A stretch of DNA of 41,331 nucleotides from positions 1-41,331 of the forward strand of contig CAKSPU010000023.1 in assembly GCA_934486875.1 (NCBI GenBank), written 5' to 3'. The translations under genes were made by a program, and so were the position numbers. The notes beneath the pieces are model-generated. The model searched no databases. It was given only the letters and a program-made list of their open reading frames with translations, and had not been told where the DNA came from. This document shows, piece by piece, positions 7,333 to 16,651 of this stretch (the first letter of the stretch is position 1; each line of letters begins with the position of its first letter). Source of the DNA: an uncultured Oscillospiraceae bacterium (GTDB lineage Bacteria; Bacillota; Clostridia; Oscillospirales; Ruminococcaceae).

Positions 7333-8892
7333 TTAAAGAAGAGGGGCTATAAGACGAAGAAGTGCGTCAAACATCGTTCCTCGGTAATACCGTCTGAGAT
7401 TGTCCGCTGTGATTTCCCTGCACTGCCCAAAGGTTGCAAGGCAGTCATTTTTCAGCTCTGTTACTGCATTGCAGCCGTAAAGGAGCGTGCCGCATTCAAA
7501 ATGGAGAAACAGGCTTCGGTAGTCAAGATTTATAGTTCCCACAACTCCGATCTTGTCATCGCTCACAAAGCTTTTTGCGTGGATAAATCCCGGGGTGTAC
7601 TCGAATATGCGCACGCCTGCTCTCAGGAGCGGCATATAATTTGCACGGGTCATTCGGTAAATCATAGGTTTATCGGGTATTCCGGGGGTCACAAGGCGTA
7701 CATCGACTCCCCTTTTCGCCGCAAGACAGAGGGCATTTTTCATTATGTCGTCAAGGATAAGGTAGGGAGTGTAGATGTAGACATATTTTTCCGCACGGCT
7801 GAGAATTTCGATATAAACATTCTCGCTGAGTGCTTCCCTGTCAAGGGGAGTGTCGTAAAAGGGCTGGACATAGCCCTCGGAAATGTACCTGCTGCCGTAG
7901 ACCTCAGGGGAATATTTCACAATATCCGCCTTGATGTCCGTATCAATAAAGCTGTGCCACATCTCCAGAAACATCTCTGTCAGGTTCATAACTGCGTCCC
8001 CTCGGAGCATAACACCTGTGTCCTTCCAGTGACCGTAGGGGGAGGTGGCATTGATATATTCGTCGGAAATGTTTATGCCGCCGTTAAAGCCTGTGTGACC
8101 GTCGATGACGAGGATTTTGCGGTGGTCACGGTTGTTCATCACAAGGGAAAGCACGGGCACAACGGGATTGAAGGCAAGACATTTTATGTTCGGGTGAAGC
8201 TTTTCAAGCACCCTGTAATATTTCGGCGGCAGCAGCGCCACACAGCCCATATCATCGTAAATTATGCGTATCTCAACGCCGTGCTCCGCTCTGTCAAGTA
8301 GCGCTTCAAGCATTTCGTCCCACATTTTTCCCGGGGCGATGATGAAGTATTCAAGGAAGATAAAATGCTTTGCCTTTCGTATCTCAGCGAGCATATCCGT
8401 AAACATTTCCTCACCTACGGGATAGTATTTCGCTTCCGTGTTGGCATAAACGGGATAGCCGCTGAGATTTTTTATATACCTGCATATCTGATAGCTTCGG
8501 GGGTCAGTGTCCGCAAGCCTGTCCCCCTCCTCACCGTAGCTTGAAAGCATCGGCAGATAGCGGCTCTTCGTGTTTTGTATCATATTGTTCATATGCTTGG
8601 AAGGCTTTTTGTTTCCCGCAAAAAGGTAAAGCAGTCCGCCGAAAATGGGCAGCAGCATTATGAGGATTATCCAGACTATTTTGTAAGAGGGATTGTCCTC
8701 CTTGCAGATGATAAACAGCACTATCCCAAGGCTCAGCACACGGAATGCCACGCTTATCCACGTTGAATAAGCGGAAAGCTTCATTATGCTTATGACCAGC
8801 CACGCTATCTGCAGGATGAGGAAAAGCGCCGTGAAAAGTATCCTGTTGACAGCAAGTCTGCGGCAGTTTATTTTAAGCTCCGAACTTGTCAT
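7333..8892 (-). CDS. cls: Cardiolipin synthase
   Basis: This 519-residue membrane enzyme condenses phosphatidylglycerol molecules to cardiolipin and glycerol. It has two N-terminal helices (about residues 18-37 and 45-62) and a third (72-92) of the PLDNc type, then two phospholipase-D domains. Both HKD motifs are intact: HRKILVID at about 257-264 and HAKSFVSD at about 438-445. Length is normal for the bacterial Cls family. AAAGGAAG precedes the ATG. It starts 18 bases after uvrB and ends 15 bases before the permease gene, which suggests co-transcription. Confidence 0.95.
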   Translation of the reverse strand: MTSSELKINCRRLAVNRILFTALFLILQIAWLVISIMKLSAYSTWISVAFRVLSLGIVLFIICKEDNPSYKIVWIILIMLLPIFGGLLYLFAGNKKPSKHMNNMIQNTKSRYLPMLSSYGEEGDRLADTDPRSYQICRYIKNLSGYPVYANTEAKYYPVGEEMFTDMLAEIRKAKHFIFLEYFIIAPGKMWDEMLEALLDRAEHGVEIRIIYDDMGCVALLPPKYYRVLEKLHPNIKCLAFNPVVPVLSLVMNNRDHRKILVIDGHTGFNGGINISDEYINATSPYGHWKDTGVMLRGDAVMNLTEMFLEMWHSFIDTDIKADIVKYSPEVYGSRYISEGYVQPFYDTPLDREALSENVYIEILSRAEKYVYIYTPYLILDDIMKNALCLAAKRGVDVRLVTPGIPDKPMIYRMTRANYMPLLRAGVRIFEYTPGFIHAKSFVSDDKIGVVGTINLDYRSLFLHFECGTLLYGCNAVTELKNDCLATFGQCREITADNLRRYYRGTMFDALLRLIAPLL

Positions 8893-8910
8893 TTTTATTA
8901 TCCACTTCCT

Positions 8911-10875
8911 TTATTTCTGCTCTTTCAGTTCGTTTATCTTGTCACGGAGATATGCGGCGTGCTCAAATTCAAGAAGCTTTGCGGCTTCCTTCATCTGAAC
9001 GGTGAGCTTTGCGATAAGGTCGTCACGCTCCTTTTTCGTCAGGCGCTTCTGCTCCGTTTTTCCGTTGACCTCTTCCTTGGTGGATATTTCGATAACGTCT
9101 CTGATATCCTTGATAATGGTCCTGGGAACGATGCCGTGCTCCTCGTTGTATTTCAGCTGGAGCTCACGGCGGCGGTTCGTCTCGGCAATGGCACGCTCCA
9201 TTGAGCCTGTTACGCTGTCGGCGTACATTATTACCTTTCCCTCGCTGTTACGTGCGGCACGGCCTATGGTCTGGATAAGTGAGGATTCGCTTCTGAGGAA
9301 GCCCTCCTTGTCCGCATCGAGTATGGCAACAAGGGATACCTCGGGGATATCCAGTCCCTCTCGGAGCAGGTTTATTCCCACAAGCACATCAAACTCGCCC
9401 AGTCTCAGGTCACGGATTATCTCCATACGCTCAATAGTGTCGATATCGTGATGAAGATAGCGGACTCTTACCCCTGCATTTGTAAGGAATGCTGTAAGAT
9501 CCTCCGCCATTTTCTTTGTAAGGGTGGTCACAAGGACACGCTCTCCCTTTTCCGCACGGATATTTATCTGGCTGAGCAGATCCTCTATCTGTCCCTCAAC
9601 GGGCTTTACTATTATCTCAGGGTCAACAAGTCCCGTGGGTCTGATGACCTGCTCCACTATCTGAGCGGACTTCTCACGCTCGATAGGTCCGGGAGTGGCG
9701 GAAACATATATCGCCTGATTTATCTTTGCGTCAAACTCATCAAAATTAAGAGGACGGTTATCATATGCCGAGGGGAGGCGGAAGCCGTAGTCGATAAGGA
9801 CAGTTTTTCGTCCCCTGTCCCCTGCGCTCATTCCCCTTACCTGCGGCAGGGAAACGTGGCTCTCGTCCACAAAGAGCAGGTAATCCTTGGGGAAGTGGTC
9901 AAGGAGAGTGTATGGTGTGCTGCCCGGTGCTCTGCCCGCAAGTATTCGGGAGTAGTTCTCGATACCCTTGCAGAAGCCTATCTCTTCAAGCATTTCGATA
10001 TCGTACAGAGTTCTCTGCTTAAGGCGCTGCGCCTCAACAAGCTTTCCCTGCTTCTCAAACCACTCCACACGCTCCGCAAGCTCCCTTTCAATTTCCTCAA
10101 CGGCAGTGTGGATATGCTCCTTGGACACAACATAGTGAGATGCGGGATATATGGCTGCGTGGGCAAGGGTGGATATGACATTTCCCGTGAGGACGTGTAT
10201 CTCGGATATGCGGTCTATCTCGTCCCCGAAAAATTCCACTCGGACAGCATTTTCGGAAGAGCCTGCGGGGAATATCTCCACCACATCTCCCCTTACACGG
10301 AATTTGTTTCGGACAAAGTTCACGTCATTGCGCTCATACTGTATCTCAACAAGGCGCTTCAAAAGGTCATCACGGGACAGCTCCATTCCCTTTCTGAGGG
10401 ATATGACGTTGTTTCGGTATTCCTCGGGAGCACCGAGAGAATATATGCAGGACACCGATGCCACGATTATAACATCTCTGCGCTCGGCAAGGGCAAGTGT
10501 GGCGCTGTGGCGGAGCTTGTCTATCTCGTCATTTATGGCGCTGTCCTTTTCGATATATGAATCGGTGGAGGGGATATAGGCTTCGGGCTGGTAATAATCG
10601 TAATATGAAACAAAATATTCCACGGCGTTGTGGGGAAAAAACTCCCTGAACTCAGAGCAGAGCTGCGCCGCAAGTATCTTATTGTGAGCAAGGACTATGG
10701 TGGGGCGGTTCATTCGTGCAATGACGTTCGCCATTGTAAAGGTCTTTCCCGAACCTGTTACGCCGAGAAGCGTCTGGTCACGGTAGCCCTTTTTTATTCC
10801 CTCAACAAGCTTGTCGATAGCCTGGGGCTGGTCTCCCGAGGGTTCATAGGGTGATACAAGTTCAAATTTATCCAT
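8911..10875 (-). CDS. uvrB: Excinuclease ABC subunit B
   Basis: UvrB is the damage-verifying helicase-like subunit of nucleotide excision repair, loaded by UvrA and followed by UvrC incision. The 654-residue product is full length: Walker A GVTGSGKT at 38-45, the damage-probing beta-hairpin with [10 protein letters not shown] at 91-100, Walker B DESH at 337-340, helicase motifs V/VI, and a C-terminal UVR motif (about 615-650) that contacts UvrC. uvrA and uvrC are not in the window. Its ATG overlaps the end of the upstream lysR gene by 8 bases (ATGGATAA), implying translational coupling to a regulator, an unusual partner for uvrB. Confidence 0.98.
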   Translation of the reverse strand: MDKFELVSPYEPSGDQPQAIDKLVEGIKKGYRDQTLLGVTGSGKTFTMANVIARMNRPTIVLAHNKILAAQLCSEFREFFPHNAVEYFVSYYDYYQPEAYIPSTDSYIEKDSAINDEIDKLRHSATLALAERRDVIIVASVSCIYSLGAPEEYRNNVISLRKGMELSRDDLLKRLVEIQYERNDVNFVRNKFRVRGDVVEIFPAGSSENAVRVEFFGDEIDRISEIHVLTGNVISTLAHAAIYPASHYVVSKEHIHTAVEEIERELAERVEWFEKQGKLVEAQRLKQRTLYDIEMLEEIGFCKGIENYSRILAGRAPGSTPYTLLDHFPKDYLLFVDESHVSLPQVRGMSAGDRGRKTVLIDYGFRLPSAYDNRPLNFDEFDAKINQAIYVSATPGPIEREKSAQIVEQVIRPTGLVDPEIIVKPVEGQIEDLLSQINIRAEKGERVLVTTLTKKMAEDLTAFLTNAGVRVRYLHHDIDTIERMEIIRDLRLGEFDVLVGINLLREGLDIPEVSLVAILDADKEGFLRSESSLIQTIGRAARNSEGKVIMYADSVTGSMERAIAETNRRRELQLKYNEEHGIVPRTIIKDIRDVIEISTKEEVNGKTEQKRLTKKERDDLIAKLTVQMKEAAKLLEFEHAAYLRDKINELKEQK

Positions 10876-11734
10876 TTGCTGTTATCCTTTTCAGTGTGTT
10901 TACAAATTCGTTTGTGTATTCATCGGGCTTATAGCCTTGGGGATAGAGGATATAATCGGTATATCCCGAGGCGGGGTATTTTTTTGAAACGAGCCCGTAT
11001 ACGGTGAGCTTTTCATTCGGAAGCGGCGCTGACACCATATAGCTTTCGGGCAGCTCTGACAGAAGTGCAAGGCAGTCCGAAATATTATCAAGGGTAATAT
11101 TTCTTGCAGAGGGCAGCCCGACAGCTGCATCATCATTGCAGGATATCCTTGCAAGCGCCGCAAGAGCTGACGGATCCACGGCTTCTGTATGGGAAAGTGG
11201 ACTTTTTTCGGAGGTGAGCAGCACATATTCCGATGAAGCCACAGGTTCAAATCGGAGCTTTTTTTCGTTTGCAAGGGCTGCGAAAAAATCTCCGCTGCTT
11301 TTGGGACACCGAACTGCGGCTATGGTGCAAAGCCCCTCGGAAAGCTTACTCACGGCAGCGGAAAAATCAGCCGTTATGCACTCTATGTCCGCTTGGGGGA
11401 GCTTTTTTGCAAGCTCCGCCGCAAGTCCCGGCACATATTCTGTCCCAGGGACGCAGAACGTGAATCGTTCCGAAACGCTGTCCTGCTTATAGACCGCTTC
11501 AAGCTTTTCCATTTCAGCAAGAACCGCTCTTGCCCGTGCAAGAAATCCCGCTCCCTCGGGGGTGGGATATACCCCCTTTGCGCTCCTGCGGAAAACGGTT
11601 ATGCCTATCTCGGTCTCAACCTCCTTTATGGCTTTGCTGAGATTGGGCTGACCCATAAAAAGATTTGCCGCCGCCTTGGTCACGGAGCCTGTCCGCTCCA
11701 CCTCGGTCATATATTTAAGATGCTGTAGATTCAT
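10868..11734 (-). CDS. LysR-family transcriptional regulator
   Basis: The product is about 288 residues. The N-terminal winged helix-turn-helix (residues 1-60, with [22 protein letters not shown]) is clearly LysR type, and a periplasmic-binding-like effector domain follows from about residue 85. The ligand is unknown. I chose the ATG at 11734 (MNLQHLKYM) because AGGGAAG precedes it by 7 bases and LysR proteins start this way; an ATG at 11758 is an alternative. It is the first gene of the apparent operon with uvrB, cls and the AI-2E permease. LysR genes are more often divergent from their targets, so it may also act elsewhere. Confidence 0.9.
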   Translation of the reverse strand: MNLQHLKYMTEVERTGSVTKAAANLFMGQPNLSKAIKEVETEIGITVFRRSAKGVYPTPEGAGFLARARAVLAEMEKLEAVYKQDSVSERFTFCVPGTEYVPGLAAELAKKLPQADIECITADFSAAVSKLSEGLCTIAAVRCPKSSGDFFAALANEKKLRFEPVASSEYVLLTSEKSPLSHTEAVDPSALAALARISCNDDAAVGLPSARNITLDNISDCLALLSELPESYMVSAPLPNEKLTVYGLVSKKYPASGYTDYILYPQGYKPDEYTNEFVNTLKRITANG

Positions 11735-11786
11735 CTTCTCACTTCCCTGCTTTGACATACCGTCATATAAAAAAGTATATGTTTAT

Positions 11787-11815
11787 ATTATACTACTATT
11801 ATACAGCTTTGTCTA
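11787..11815 (-). promoter_or_regulatory. Promoter of the lysR-uvrB operon
   Basis: On the minus strand TAGACA (11810-11815) and TATAAT (11787-11792) are 17 bp apart. A second TATAAT lies 10 bp upstream inside the spacer. Confidence 0.6.
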
Positions 11816-11844
11816 TATTTTTCACAAAGGTTTTATTTTCCGAT

Positions 11845-11889
11845 AAAAAAGCCGTGACAGTCGGGTTTTGATTCCCGAGGGTCACGGCT
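11845..11889 (-). terminator. Terminator after the 141-residue hypothetical gene
   Basis: On the minus strand AGCCGTGAC and GTCACGGCT form a 9-bp outer stem, with an inner CGGG/CCCG stem, followed by six T's (11845-11850). Confidence 0.85.
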
Positions 11890-11896
11890 GCAATAT

Positions 11897-12319
11897 TTAC
11901 GAATGATGATAAAATTCGGTTGAACGTCTCAGAGCGGTGGAGAAATTCTGATGCCTGTTTACGGACATTCCTTTCGGAGTAAGCTTTGCATTTGTCATCT
12001 TCCGCCTGCCCTGGGAAAAGAAAACTCTTGCCGTATTAAGGCTCATTTTCCATATCTCTCCGCTGCCGTCTGTCATCGAATAAACATCGTTTTCGCAGCC
12101 GAGGACATAGAAAATATCGGAGGAATTTTTCTCATCAATTACCGCAAGATTTCCGTCGGTCATTTTGATGACGGTGTTTTCAAGCTTTGCGTTTGATATT
12201 TTTTTGCCGAGTATCATAGAAACCGTTTCATCATTGCTGAGCTGTGATATTTTTCCGCTTTCTTCATCATAGAGGATAAATGAGACCGTAGGACTAAGCT
12301 TTTTTCCGATAAGTATCAT
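11897..12319 (-). CDS. Hypothetical protein
   Basis: This 140-residue soluble protein has no family I recognise. The N-terminal two thirds look like a small beta-rich domain with hydrophobic/polar alternation (SFILYDEESGKI, NLAVIDEKN, DVYSMTDGSGEIWKM), ending in a basic segment (RRKMTNAKL) and a His-containing tail. There is no signal peptide or transmembrane segment. The frame can be opened at a GTG at 12331, but AAAGG touches that codon directly, while it is well spaced from the ATG at 12319, so I use the ATG. It follows cbiK by 25 bases, so the two are probably co-transcribed. Confidence 0.7.
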   Translation of the reverse strand: MILIGKKLSPTVSFILYDEESGKISQLSNDETVSMILGKKISNAKLENTVIKMTDGNLAVIDEKNSSDIFYVLGCENDVYSMTDGSGEIWKMSLNTARVFFSQGRRKMTNAKLTPKGMSVNRHQNFSTALRRSTEFYHHS

Positions 12320-12344
12320 TTTCTGACCCACCCTTTCAAAATAT

Positions 12345-13127
12345 TCATAAAATTCCTACCTGACAATTTATGATCTTCTTAAGATGCTCTGCATACAGGG
12401 AGCGTATCTCCTCATATTCCCCCAGACCCTTTATAACGGGCACGAACCCGAAGCCCTCCGCTTCAAGCACCGACCGCCAGCTTGACGGGTCATCTCCTGC
12501 CATATCATTGTATGCGTGCTCCCCCGCCACGAGAAGAAGGGGCGTTACAATGACCTCGTGATATCCGCCGTTTTTCAGCTTGGGGATAATGTCCGCAATG
12601 GTGAGCGAGCCCTCCATTGCGCCCACAAATATGTTGCCGAAACCGTTTTCGGCAAATCTGTCCCCAAGCCTGCAATAGACCTCATTTGCGGCGTGCTCGG
12701 TGCCGTGACCCATTATTGCCAGTGCTCTTTCGCTGCCGAATTTTTTCTCAAAAAAGCCGCACACCGCACCGATGTCATCATCGTCCGAAAGGAGAGGGCG
12801 ACCGATATCAAGCCTTTTGAAGCGGTCTCTGAAGCTTTCCGCTTCCGCACACAGCCTTTCATACTCAAACCCGCCGATAATGTGTGTGGGCTGGACAACG
12901 GTTTCCTCAAAGCCCTCGGAAATGAGCCTTTCAAGGGCTTCGGACAATGTATCCGCTCCACCGCCCCTTTTTCTCAGCACCGAAATGACGTGGCGGCTTG
13001 TGAAAGCCCGCCTTACCTCATACTCGGGAAATTCAGCCGCAAATGTGTTCTCCAGAGCGGATATGGAATTTTCAAGGGTTTTTTCGTATGTCGTTCCGAA
13101 GCTTGCCGCAATGATAGCTTTTTTCAT
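12345..13127 (-). CDS. cbiK: Sirohydrochlorin cobaltochelatase
   Basis: CbiK inserts Co2+ into sirohydrochlorin in the anaerobic (early cobalt) route to cobalamin, without ATP. The 260-residue product has the CbiK form (PF06180), with two related halves; the metal-site histidines are seen at H141 (MGHGTEH) and H204 (AGEHAYND), equivalent to the catalytic histidines known for Salmonella CbiK, and an acidic pair in the GFEYER segment (E88, E90). The enzyme is alone here: no other cob/cbi genes are near, although an ECF S component lies 11 kb away. CbiK relatives can also insert iron for siroheme or heme routes, so cobalt is inferred from the family. Confidence 0.93.
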   Translation of the reverse strand: MKKAIIAASFGTTYEKTLENSISALENTFAAEFPEYEVRRAFTSRHVISVLRKRGGGADTLSEALERLISEGFEETVVQPTHIIGGFEYERLCAEAESFRDRFKRLDIGRPLLSDDDDIGAVCGFFEKKFGSERALAIMGHGTEHAANEVYCRLGDRFAENGFGNIFVGAMEGSLTIADIIPKLKNGGYHEVIVTPLLLVAGEHAYNDMAGDDPSSWRSVLEAEGFGFVPVIKGLGEYEEIRSLYAEHLKKIINCQVGIL

Positions 13128-13189
13128 AGGTGTAAAGTCCTTTCGGGGATACTTTCGGGGAATAAAAGAATTACGCTTTCTTTGTTAAA

Positions 13190-13219
13190 ATTATAACATA
13201 TTTTACAAGCCTGTGTCAA
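13190..13219 (-). promoter_or_regulatory. cbiK promoter
   Basis: On the minus strand a perfect TTGACA (13214-13219) and a perfect TATAAT (13190-13195) are 18 bp apart, about 62 bp before the cbiK ATG. No cobalamin riboswitch is apparent in this short leader. Confidence 0.65.
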
Positions 13220-13245
13220 TGCGCCTGTGAGCAAGGCGGAAACTT

Positions 13246-13986
13246 TTATTTTCTCACATCATAGTAAAATTTATCCGCAGCCTCACGGTCCTTACCCGTA
13301 AAAATCGCCTTTGTAAGCTCACGGTTTTTAACAAGATACCAGTCTCCGAACTCATCAAATTTCCTGCTCGATGTGGTTATATACGACTTTTTCAGAACGC
13401 CGTATTTCTTTCCCCTCTCATCTCCCAGCGTTTTCAGACGTATGGCAAAATCCATATCTTCAAGGCTCACAAGGCTTTCGTCAAATCCGCCGAGCGCCTC
13501 GAAATCGCTGCGGAAGCACCAGAACATTCCGCCCATCAGAGCTGCCTTGTGCTTTTTCATTATGGGTATGAGCTTCGTTGCGATATATGCCGAGCTGACG
13601 ATGATTCCAAGGGACATACGGTCAAATTTTGCCCGTGTTCCGCCGCCGATGTATGCCCCCGACGAAAGCATTTCCTTTATCTCCGAAAGCGCCCCCTCGG
13701 ACATCAGGCTGTCGGCATCAATAAAAACAATGATGTCTCCTTTTGCAAGCGCCGCTCCCGAATTTCTCACGCCGCTTATGCTCCTGACCTCATTTTCGCA
13801 GACCTCAGCGCCAAAGCTTTTTGCAATATCCGCAGTTTTGTCCGTGCAGCGGTTTGCGGAGACAATTATTTGGACATCTCCCGTGTCAAAGGGAGCGGCA
13901 GCCTTTTTTATCGCTTCGAGACATTTTCCGATGTATTTTTCTTCATTGTGTGCGGGGATAACTACTGAAAAAAGCGGTGTTTTCAT
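13246..13986 (-). CDS. Family 2 glycosyltransferase
   Basis: The 246-residue product has a GT-A fold signature: SVVIPAHNEE at about 7-16, the nucleotide/metal motif DAD at 90-92 (FIDADS), and GGFDESL with ED (about 166-177) of the acceptor region. These enzymes move a sugar from a nucleotide sugar to an acceptor, often for cell-surface glycans or lipids; the substrates are unknown. A weakly hydrophobic stretch (about 124-143) may touch the membrane. The ATG at 13986 follows GAGGA by 8 bases; an upstream GTG (14001) is less likely. It is the last of three closely spaced genes (PPC protein, phosphatase, this one). Confidence 0.88.
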   Translation of the reverse strand: MKTPLFSVVIPAHNEEKYIGKCLEAIKKAAAPFDTGDVQIIVSANRCTDKTADIAKSFGAEVCENEVRSISGVRNSGAALAKGDIIVFIDADSLMSEGALSEIKEMLSSGAYIGGGTRAKFDRMSLGIIVSSAYIATKLIPIMKKHKAALMGGMFWCFRSDFEALGGFDESLVSLEDMDFAIRLKTLGDERGKKYGVLKKSYITTSSRKFDEFGDWYLVKNRELTKAIFTGKDREAADKFYYDVRK

Positions 13987-14015
13987 ACATATCGTCCTCA
14001 CTTGTAATTTTAAAC

Positions 14016-14699
14016 TTAAATGATCTCTGAAATTTCGTGCAGATCTTTTATCACATAATCAATGTTCATATTTTCTGGTATGCATATCCCTTTCGGGTCA
14101 TACAGGCAGGTTTTTATCCCCGCATTTATGCCGCCACGGATATCGCTTGTAGGGGAGTCGCCCACAATAATGGTTTTGCTTTTATCAAGGGGCTTTATTT
14201 TCTCAAAGACCTTTTCAAAAAATCCGATATTCGGCTTTTCCGTGCCGATAATCTCCGAAAGGAAAACGCCGTCAAGAAGCTCTCCGAAGCCCGAGAGCCT
14301 CATCTTTTTGGTCTGTGCGGCAGCTGTTCCGTTTGACACGGCGTACTGCCTGATCTTTCCTTTCAGACCTTTCACGATGTTATAGCTGTCATCGCAGTAA
14401 ACGATAGTGTCACCCAGACGGAGCTGGTACTTTTCGTTAAATTCACGGACTCTTTCGGTGCTGATGCCGTATTCCGCAAAGAATTGTTCAAATCTTCCGA
14501 TAAGCACCTGTTCCTTGGTCATCTCGCCCAGTTCGAGCCTTTTCCAGAAGCTGTCGTTTATCATTGAATATCTTGCGATCATCTCATCGGTGCATTCACC
14601 GAAGTCAAATTCTGAAAAGAGACTTTTTACCGCCGCATATTCCGCTGCGTGAAAATCAAGGAGTGTCCCGTCAACGTCCCACAGAATTATATCTATCAT
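14016..14699 (-). CDS. yjjG: YjjG-type HAD-family nucleotidase
   Basis: This 227-residue HAD phosphatase has all motifs: DVDGT (8-12) with nucleophile Asp8, SNG (122-124), Lys155 in the GTEKP motif, and GDSPTSD (180-186). The helical cap and the TEKPNIGFF context match the YjjG group (TIGR02254), which dephosphorylates (non-canonical) pyrimidine nucleoside monophosphates and thereby cleans the nucleotide pool. It could act on other small phosphates. It begins 17 bases after the PPC-domain gene and ends 29 bases before the glycosyltransferase gene, so it sits inside one transcription unit. Confidence 0.85.
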   Translation of the reverse strand: MIDIILWDVDGTLLDFHAAEYAAVKSLFSEFDFGECTDEMIARYSMINDSFWKRLELGEMTKEQVLIGRFEQFFAEYGISTERVREFNEKYQLRLGDTIVYCDDSYNIVKGLKGKIRQYAVSNGTAAAQTKKMRLSGFGELLDGVFLSEIIGTEKPNIGFFEKVFEKIKPLDKSKTIIVGDSPTSDIRGGINAGIKTCLYDPKGICIPENMNIDYVIKDLHEISEII

Positions 14700-14716
14700 A
14701 ATATTATCCCGCAGGC

Positions 14717-15139
14717 TTATCTGAAATCAAACAGATTGAGCCCGATATCCTCATCAAATTTTCTTTCCACAGCTCCGTCGATTACGGTTATGACCATTTC
14801 GCAGGTGGCGCTGACAACAGCCCTGTTAAGATGTCCGCCGAAAACCTCTCCCCTGTCATTTCCCGCACTCATATGAATGTGGGAATAATATCCGCCGTCC
14901 ATAGTGCTTATGGTCCCCGTGAGGGATACTATTTCAAAATCGCCCTTGAAATCATTGGCATAATATTTCTTCTCCGCAGTTTTGAAAACGCCCACGGTAA
15001 ACTCATTCACCGCTCCGAGAGCATTTATATTCGCAAGTCTGATATTTTCTTTCAGTGCGATTTCCTTAAGGCTTTCAAATATTTCCTCGCCCCTGTCTAT
15101 CCTTGCGATAACGGTATTTTCAAATCTTCTGTATTCCAT
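14717..15139 (-). CDS. PPC (DUF296) domain protein
   Basis: The 140-residue product is a single PPC/PCC domain (PF03479). Key features are the HIHMS motif (H87, H89) and GGHL (H103), which form the putative metal/active site of the trimeric fold known from plant AT-hook proteins and many stand-alone prokaryotic proteins of unknown function. No AT-hook or other DNA-binding part is present, so DNA binding should not be assumed. AGGAGGATAAG precedes the ATG. It lies just after the glyA terminator and leads the phosphatase and glycosyltransferase genes; no clear promoter is visible in the 30 bases between, so it may depend on read-through. Confidence 0.88.
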   Translation of the reverse strand: MEYRRFENTVIARIDRGEEIFESLKEIALKENIRLANINALGAVNEFTVGVFKTAEKKYYANDFKGDFEIVSLTGTISTMDGGYYSHIHMSAGNDRGEVFGGHLNRAVVSATCEMVITVIDGAVERKFDEDIGLNLFDFR

Positions 15140-15168
15140 AAGCCTTATCCTCCTGCATAGCAGCTTGC

Positions 15169-15199
15169 AAAAAAGGCGGGAAACAAAAGCCTCCCGCCT
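15169..15199 (-). terminator. glyA terminator
   Basis: On the minus strand AGGCGGGA and TCCCGCCT form the stem (15174-15199), followed by TTTTTT (15169-15174). Confidence 0.85.
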
Positions 15200-15220
15200 G
15201 ATAATGCAGCTTAAATGATA

Positions 15221-16477
15221 TTATTCATAAAGAGGGAACTTCCTGCAGATCTCTGTAACGCCAGCACGGATAGCATCTGCGCTGTTCTCGAAATCTGTTG
15301 CGCAAAGGTAGATGTACTCTGCGATCTTCTCCATTTCCTCTACGCCGAGACCTCTTGTGGTAACTGCGGGAGTACCGATTCTGATGCCGCTGGTCACGAA
15401 AGGCTTTTCGGGGTCGTTGTGGATAGCGTTCTTATTAACGGTGATATATACCTCGTCAAGACGGTTTTCAAGCTCCTTGCCTGTGATGTGGAAAGGACGG
15501 AGGTCAACGAGCATAAGGTGGTTGTCTGTGCCGCCTGAAACAAGGTTGAAGCCTCTGTCAAGAAGTCCCTTTGCAAGAGCCTGTGCATTCTCAACGATGC
15601 GTCTGCCGTAGTCCTTGAACTCGGGCTTGAGAGCCTCACCGAAGCAAACAGCCTTGCCTGCGATGACGTGCATAAGAGGTCCGCCCTGTGTGCCGGGGAA
15701 TATAGCGGAATTTATCTTCTTTGCAAGAGCCTCGTCATTTGTGAGGATAAGACCTCCTCTGGGGCCTCTCAGGGTCTTGTGAGTGGTGGTTGTAACGATA
15801 TCAGCATAGGGAACGGGAGACTGATGCATACCTGCCGCAACAAGTCCTGCGATGTGAGCCATATCCACCATAAGATATGCGCCGACGGACTTTGCGATCT
15901 GAGAAAGTCTCTCAAAGTCGATAGCTCTGGGATATGCGGAAGCACCTGCAACGATAAGCTTGGGCTTATGCTCCTCTGCCAGCTTCCGGACAGTGTCATA
16001 GTTGATAGTCTCGGTCTCGTCGTCAAGACCGTAGGAAACGAAGTTGAAGTATTTGCCCGAAATGTTTACGGGAGAGCCGTGGGTAAGATGTCCGCCGTCT
16101 GCAAGGCTCATTCCGAGAACTGTGTCGCCGGGCTGGAGGAGGGCAACATAAACGGCAGTGTTTGCCTGTGCACCTGAGTGGGGCTGAACGTTTGCAAATT
16201 TTGCGCCGAAAAGCTTCTTGGCTCTTTCTATAGCGATAGTCTCAACGATATCAACGTCCTGACAGCCGCCGTAGTATCTCTTTCCGGGGTAGCCCTCAGC
16301 GTACTTGTTTGTGAGAACGCTGCCCATTGCAGCCATTACTGCGGGGGAAACGATGTTTTCGCTGGCGATAAGCTCAAGATTTCTCTTCTGGCGTGCAAGC
16401 TCCTTAGCCATAGCCTCGCCGACCTCGGGGTCGACCTTTTCAACATAGCCAATGGTGTCAATGATATCCTTGTACAT
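15221..16477 (-). CDS. glyA: Serine hydroxymethyltransferase
   Basis: GlyA interconverts serine and glycine using tetrahydrofolate and pyridoxal phosphate, supplying one-carbon units. The 418-residue product is full length. The PLP lysine is K234 in [14 protein letters not shown], and the substrate/cofactor residues of the [11 protein letters not shown] region (61-71) and [10 protein letters not shown] (203-212) are intact. AAAGGAGC precedes the ATG. It has its own promoter and terminator, so it is monocistronic. No glycine riboswitch is visible in the short leader. Codon use is strongly biased, as in highly expressed genes. Confidence 0.98.
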   Translation of the reverse strand: MYKDIIDTIGYVEKVDPEVGEAMAKELARQKRNLELIASENIVSPAVMAAMGSVLTNKYAEGYPGKRYYGGCQDVDIVETIAIERAKKLFGAKFANVQPHSGAQANTAVYVALLQPGDTVLGMSLADGGHLTHGSPVNISGKYFNFVSYGLDDETETINYDTVRKLAEEHKPKLIVAGASAYPRAIDFERLSQIAKSVGAYLMVDMAHIAGLVAAGMHQSPVPYADIVTTTTHKTLRGPRGGLILTNDEALAKKINSAIFPGTQGGPLMHVIAGKAVCFGEALKPEFKDYGRRIVENAQALAKGLLDRGFNLVSGGTDNHLMLVDLRPFHITGKELENRLDEVYITVNKNAIHNDPEKPFVTSGIRIGTPAVTTRGLGVEEMEKIAEYIYLCATDFENSADAIRAGVTEICRKFPLYE

Positions 16478-16519
16478 AATTTTTTAGCTCCTTTTCAAGT
16501 AAGAATAAACGGTAATTTC

Positions 16520-16548
16520 ATTATACTATATTTTCATTTGAATTTCAA
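16520..16548 (-). promoter_or_regulatory. glyA promoter
   Basis: On the minus strand TTGAAA (16543-16548) and TATAAT (16520-16525) are 17 bp apart, 42 bp before the glyA ATG. Confidence 0.7.
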
Positions 16549-16612
16549 GCTGTTTTTGAATTATTTTAAGACAAAATATTTATTTGAGATTTTTATGCCG
16601 CCCCATACAATC

Positions 16613-16649
16613 AATATCCCGAAAGAACACGCCGTTCTCTCGGGATATT
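16613..16649 (-). terminator. Hairpin after the S1-domain gene
   Basis: AATATCCCGA (16613-16622) pairs with TCGGGATATT (16640-16649), with an inner AGAAC/GTTCT stem. It begins two bases after the stop codon. The T-run on the minus strand is weak, so termination is likely but not certain. Confidence 0.55.
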
Positions 16650-16651
16650 TC

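Noticed and set aside
9448..10560. 370-residue plus-strand frame inside uvrB
   Set aside because: Antisense shadow of uvrB; no ribosome binding site and no recognisable domain.
16478..16612. Glycine riboswitch near glyA
   Set aside because: The glyA leader from the promoter at 16520-16548 is only about 35 nt, too short for a riboswitch, and the remaining bases show no tandem aptamer.
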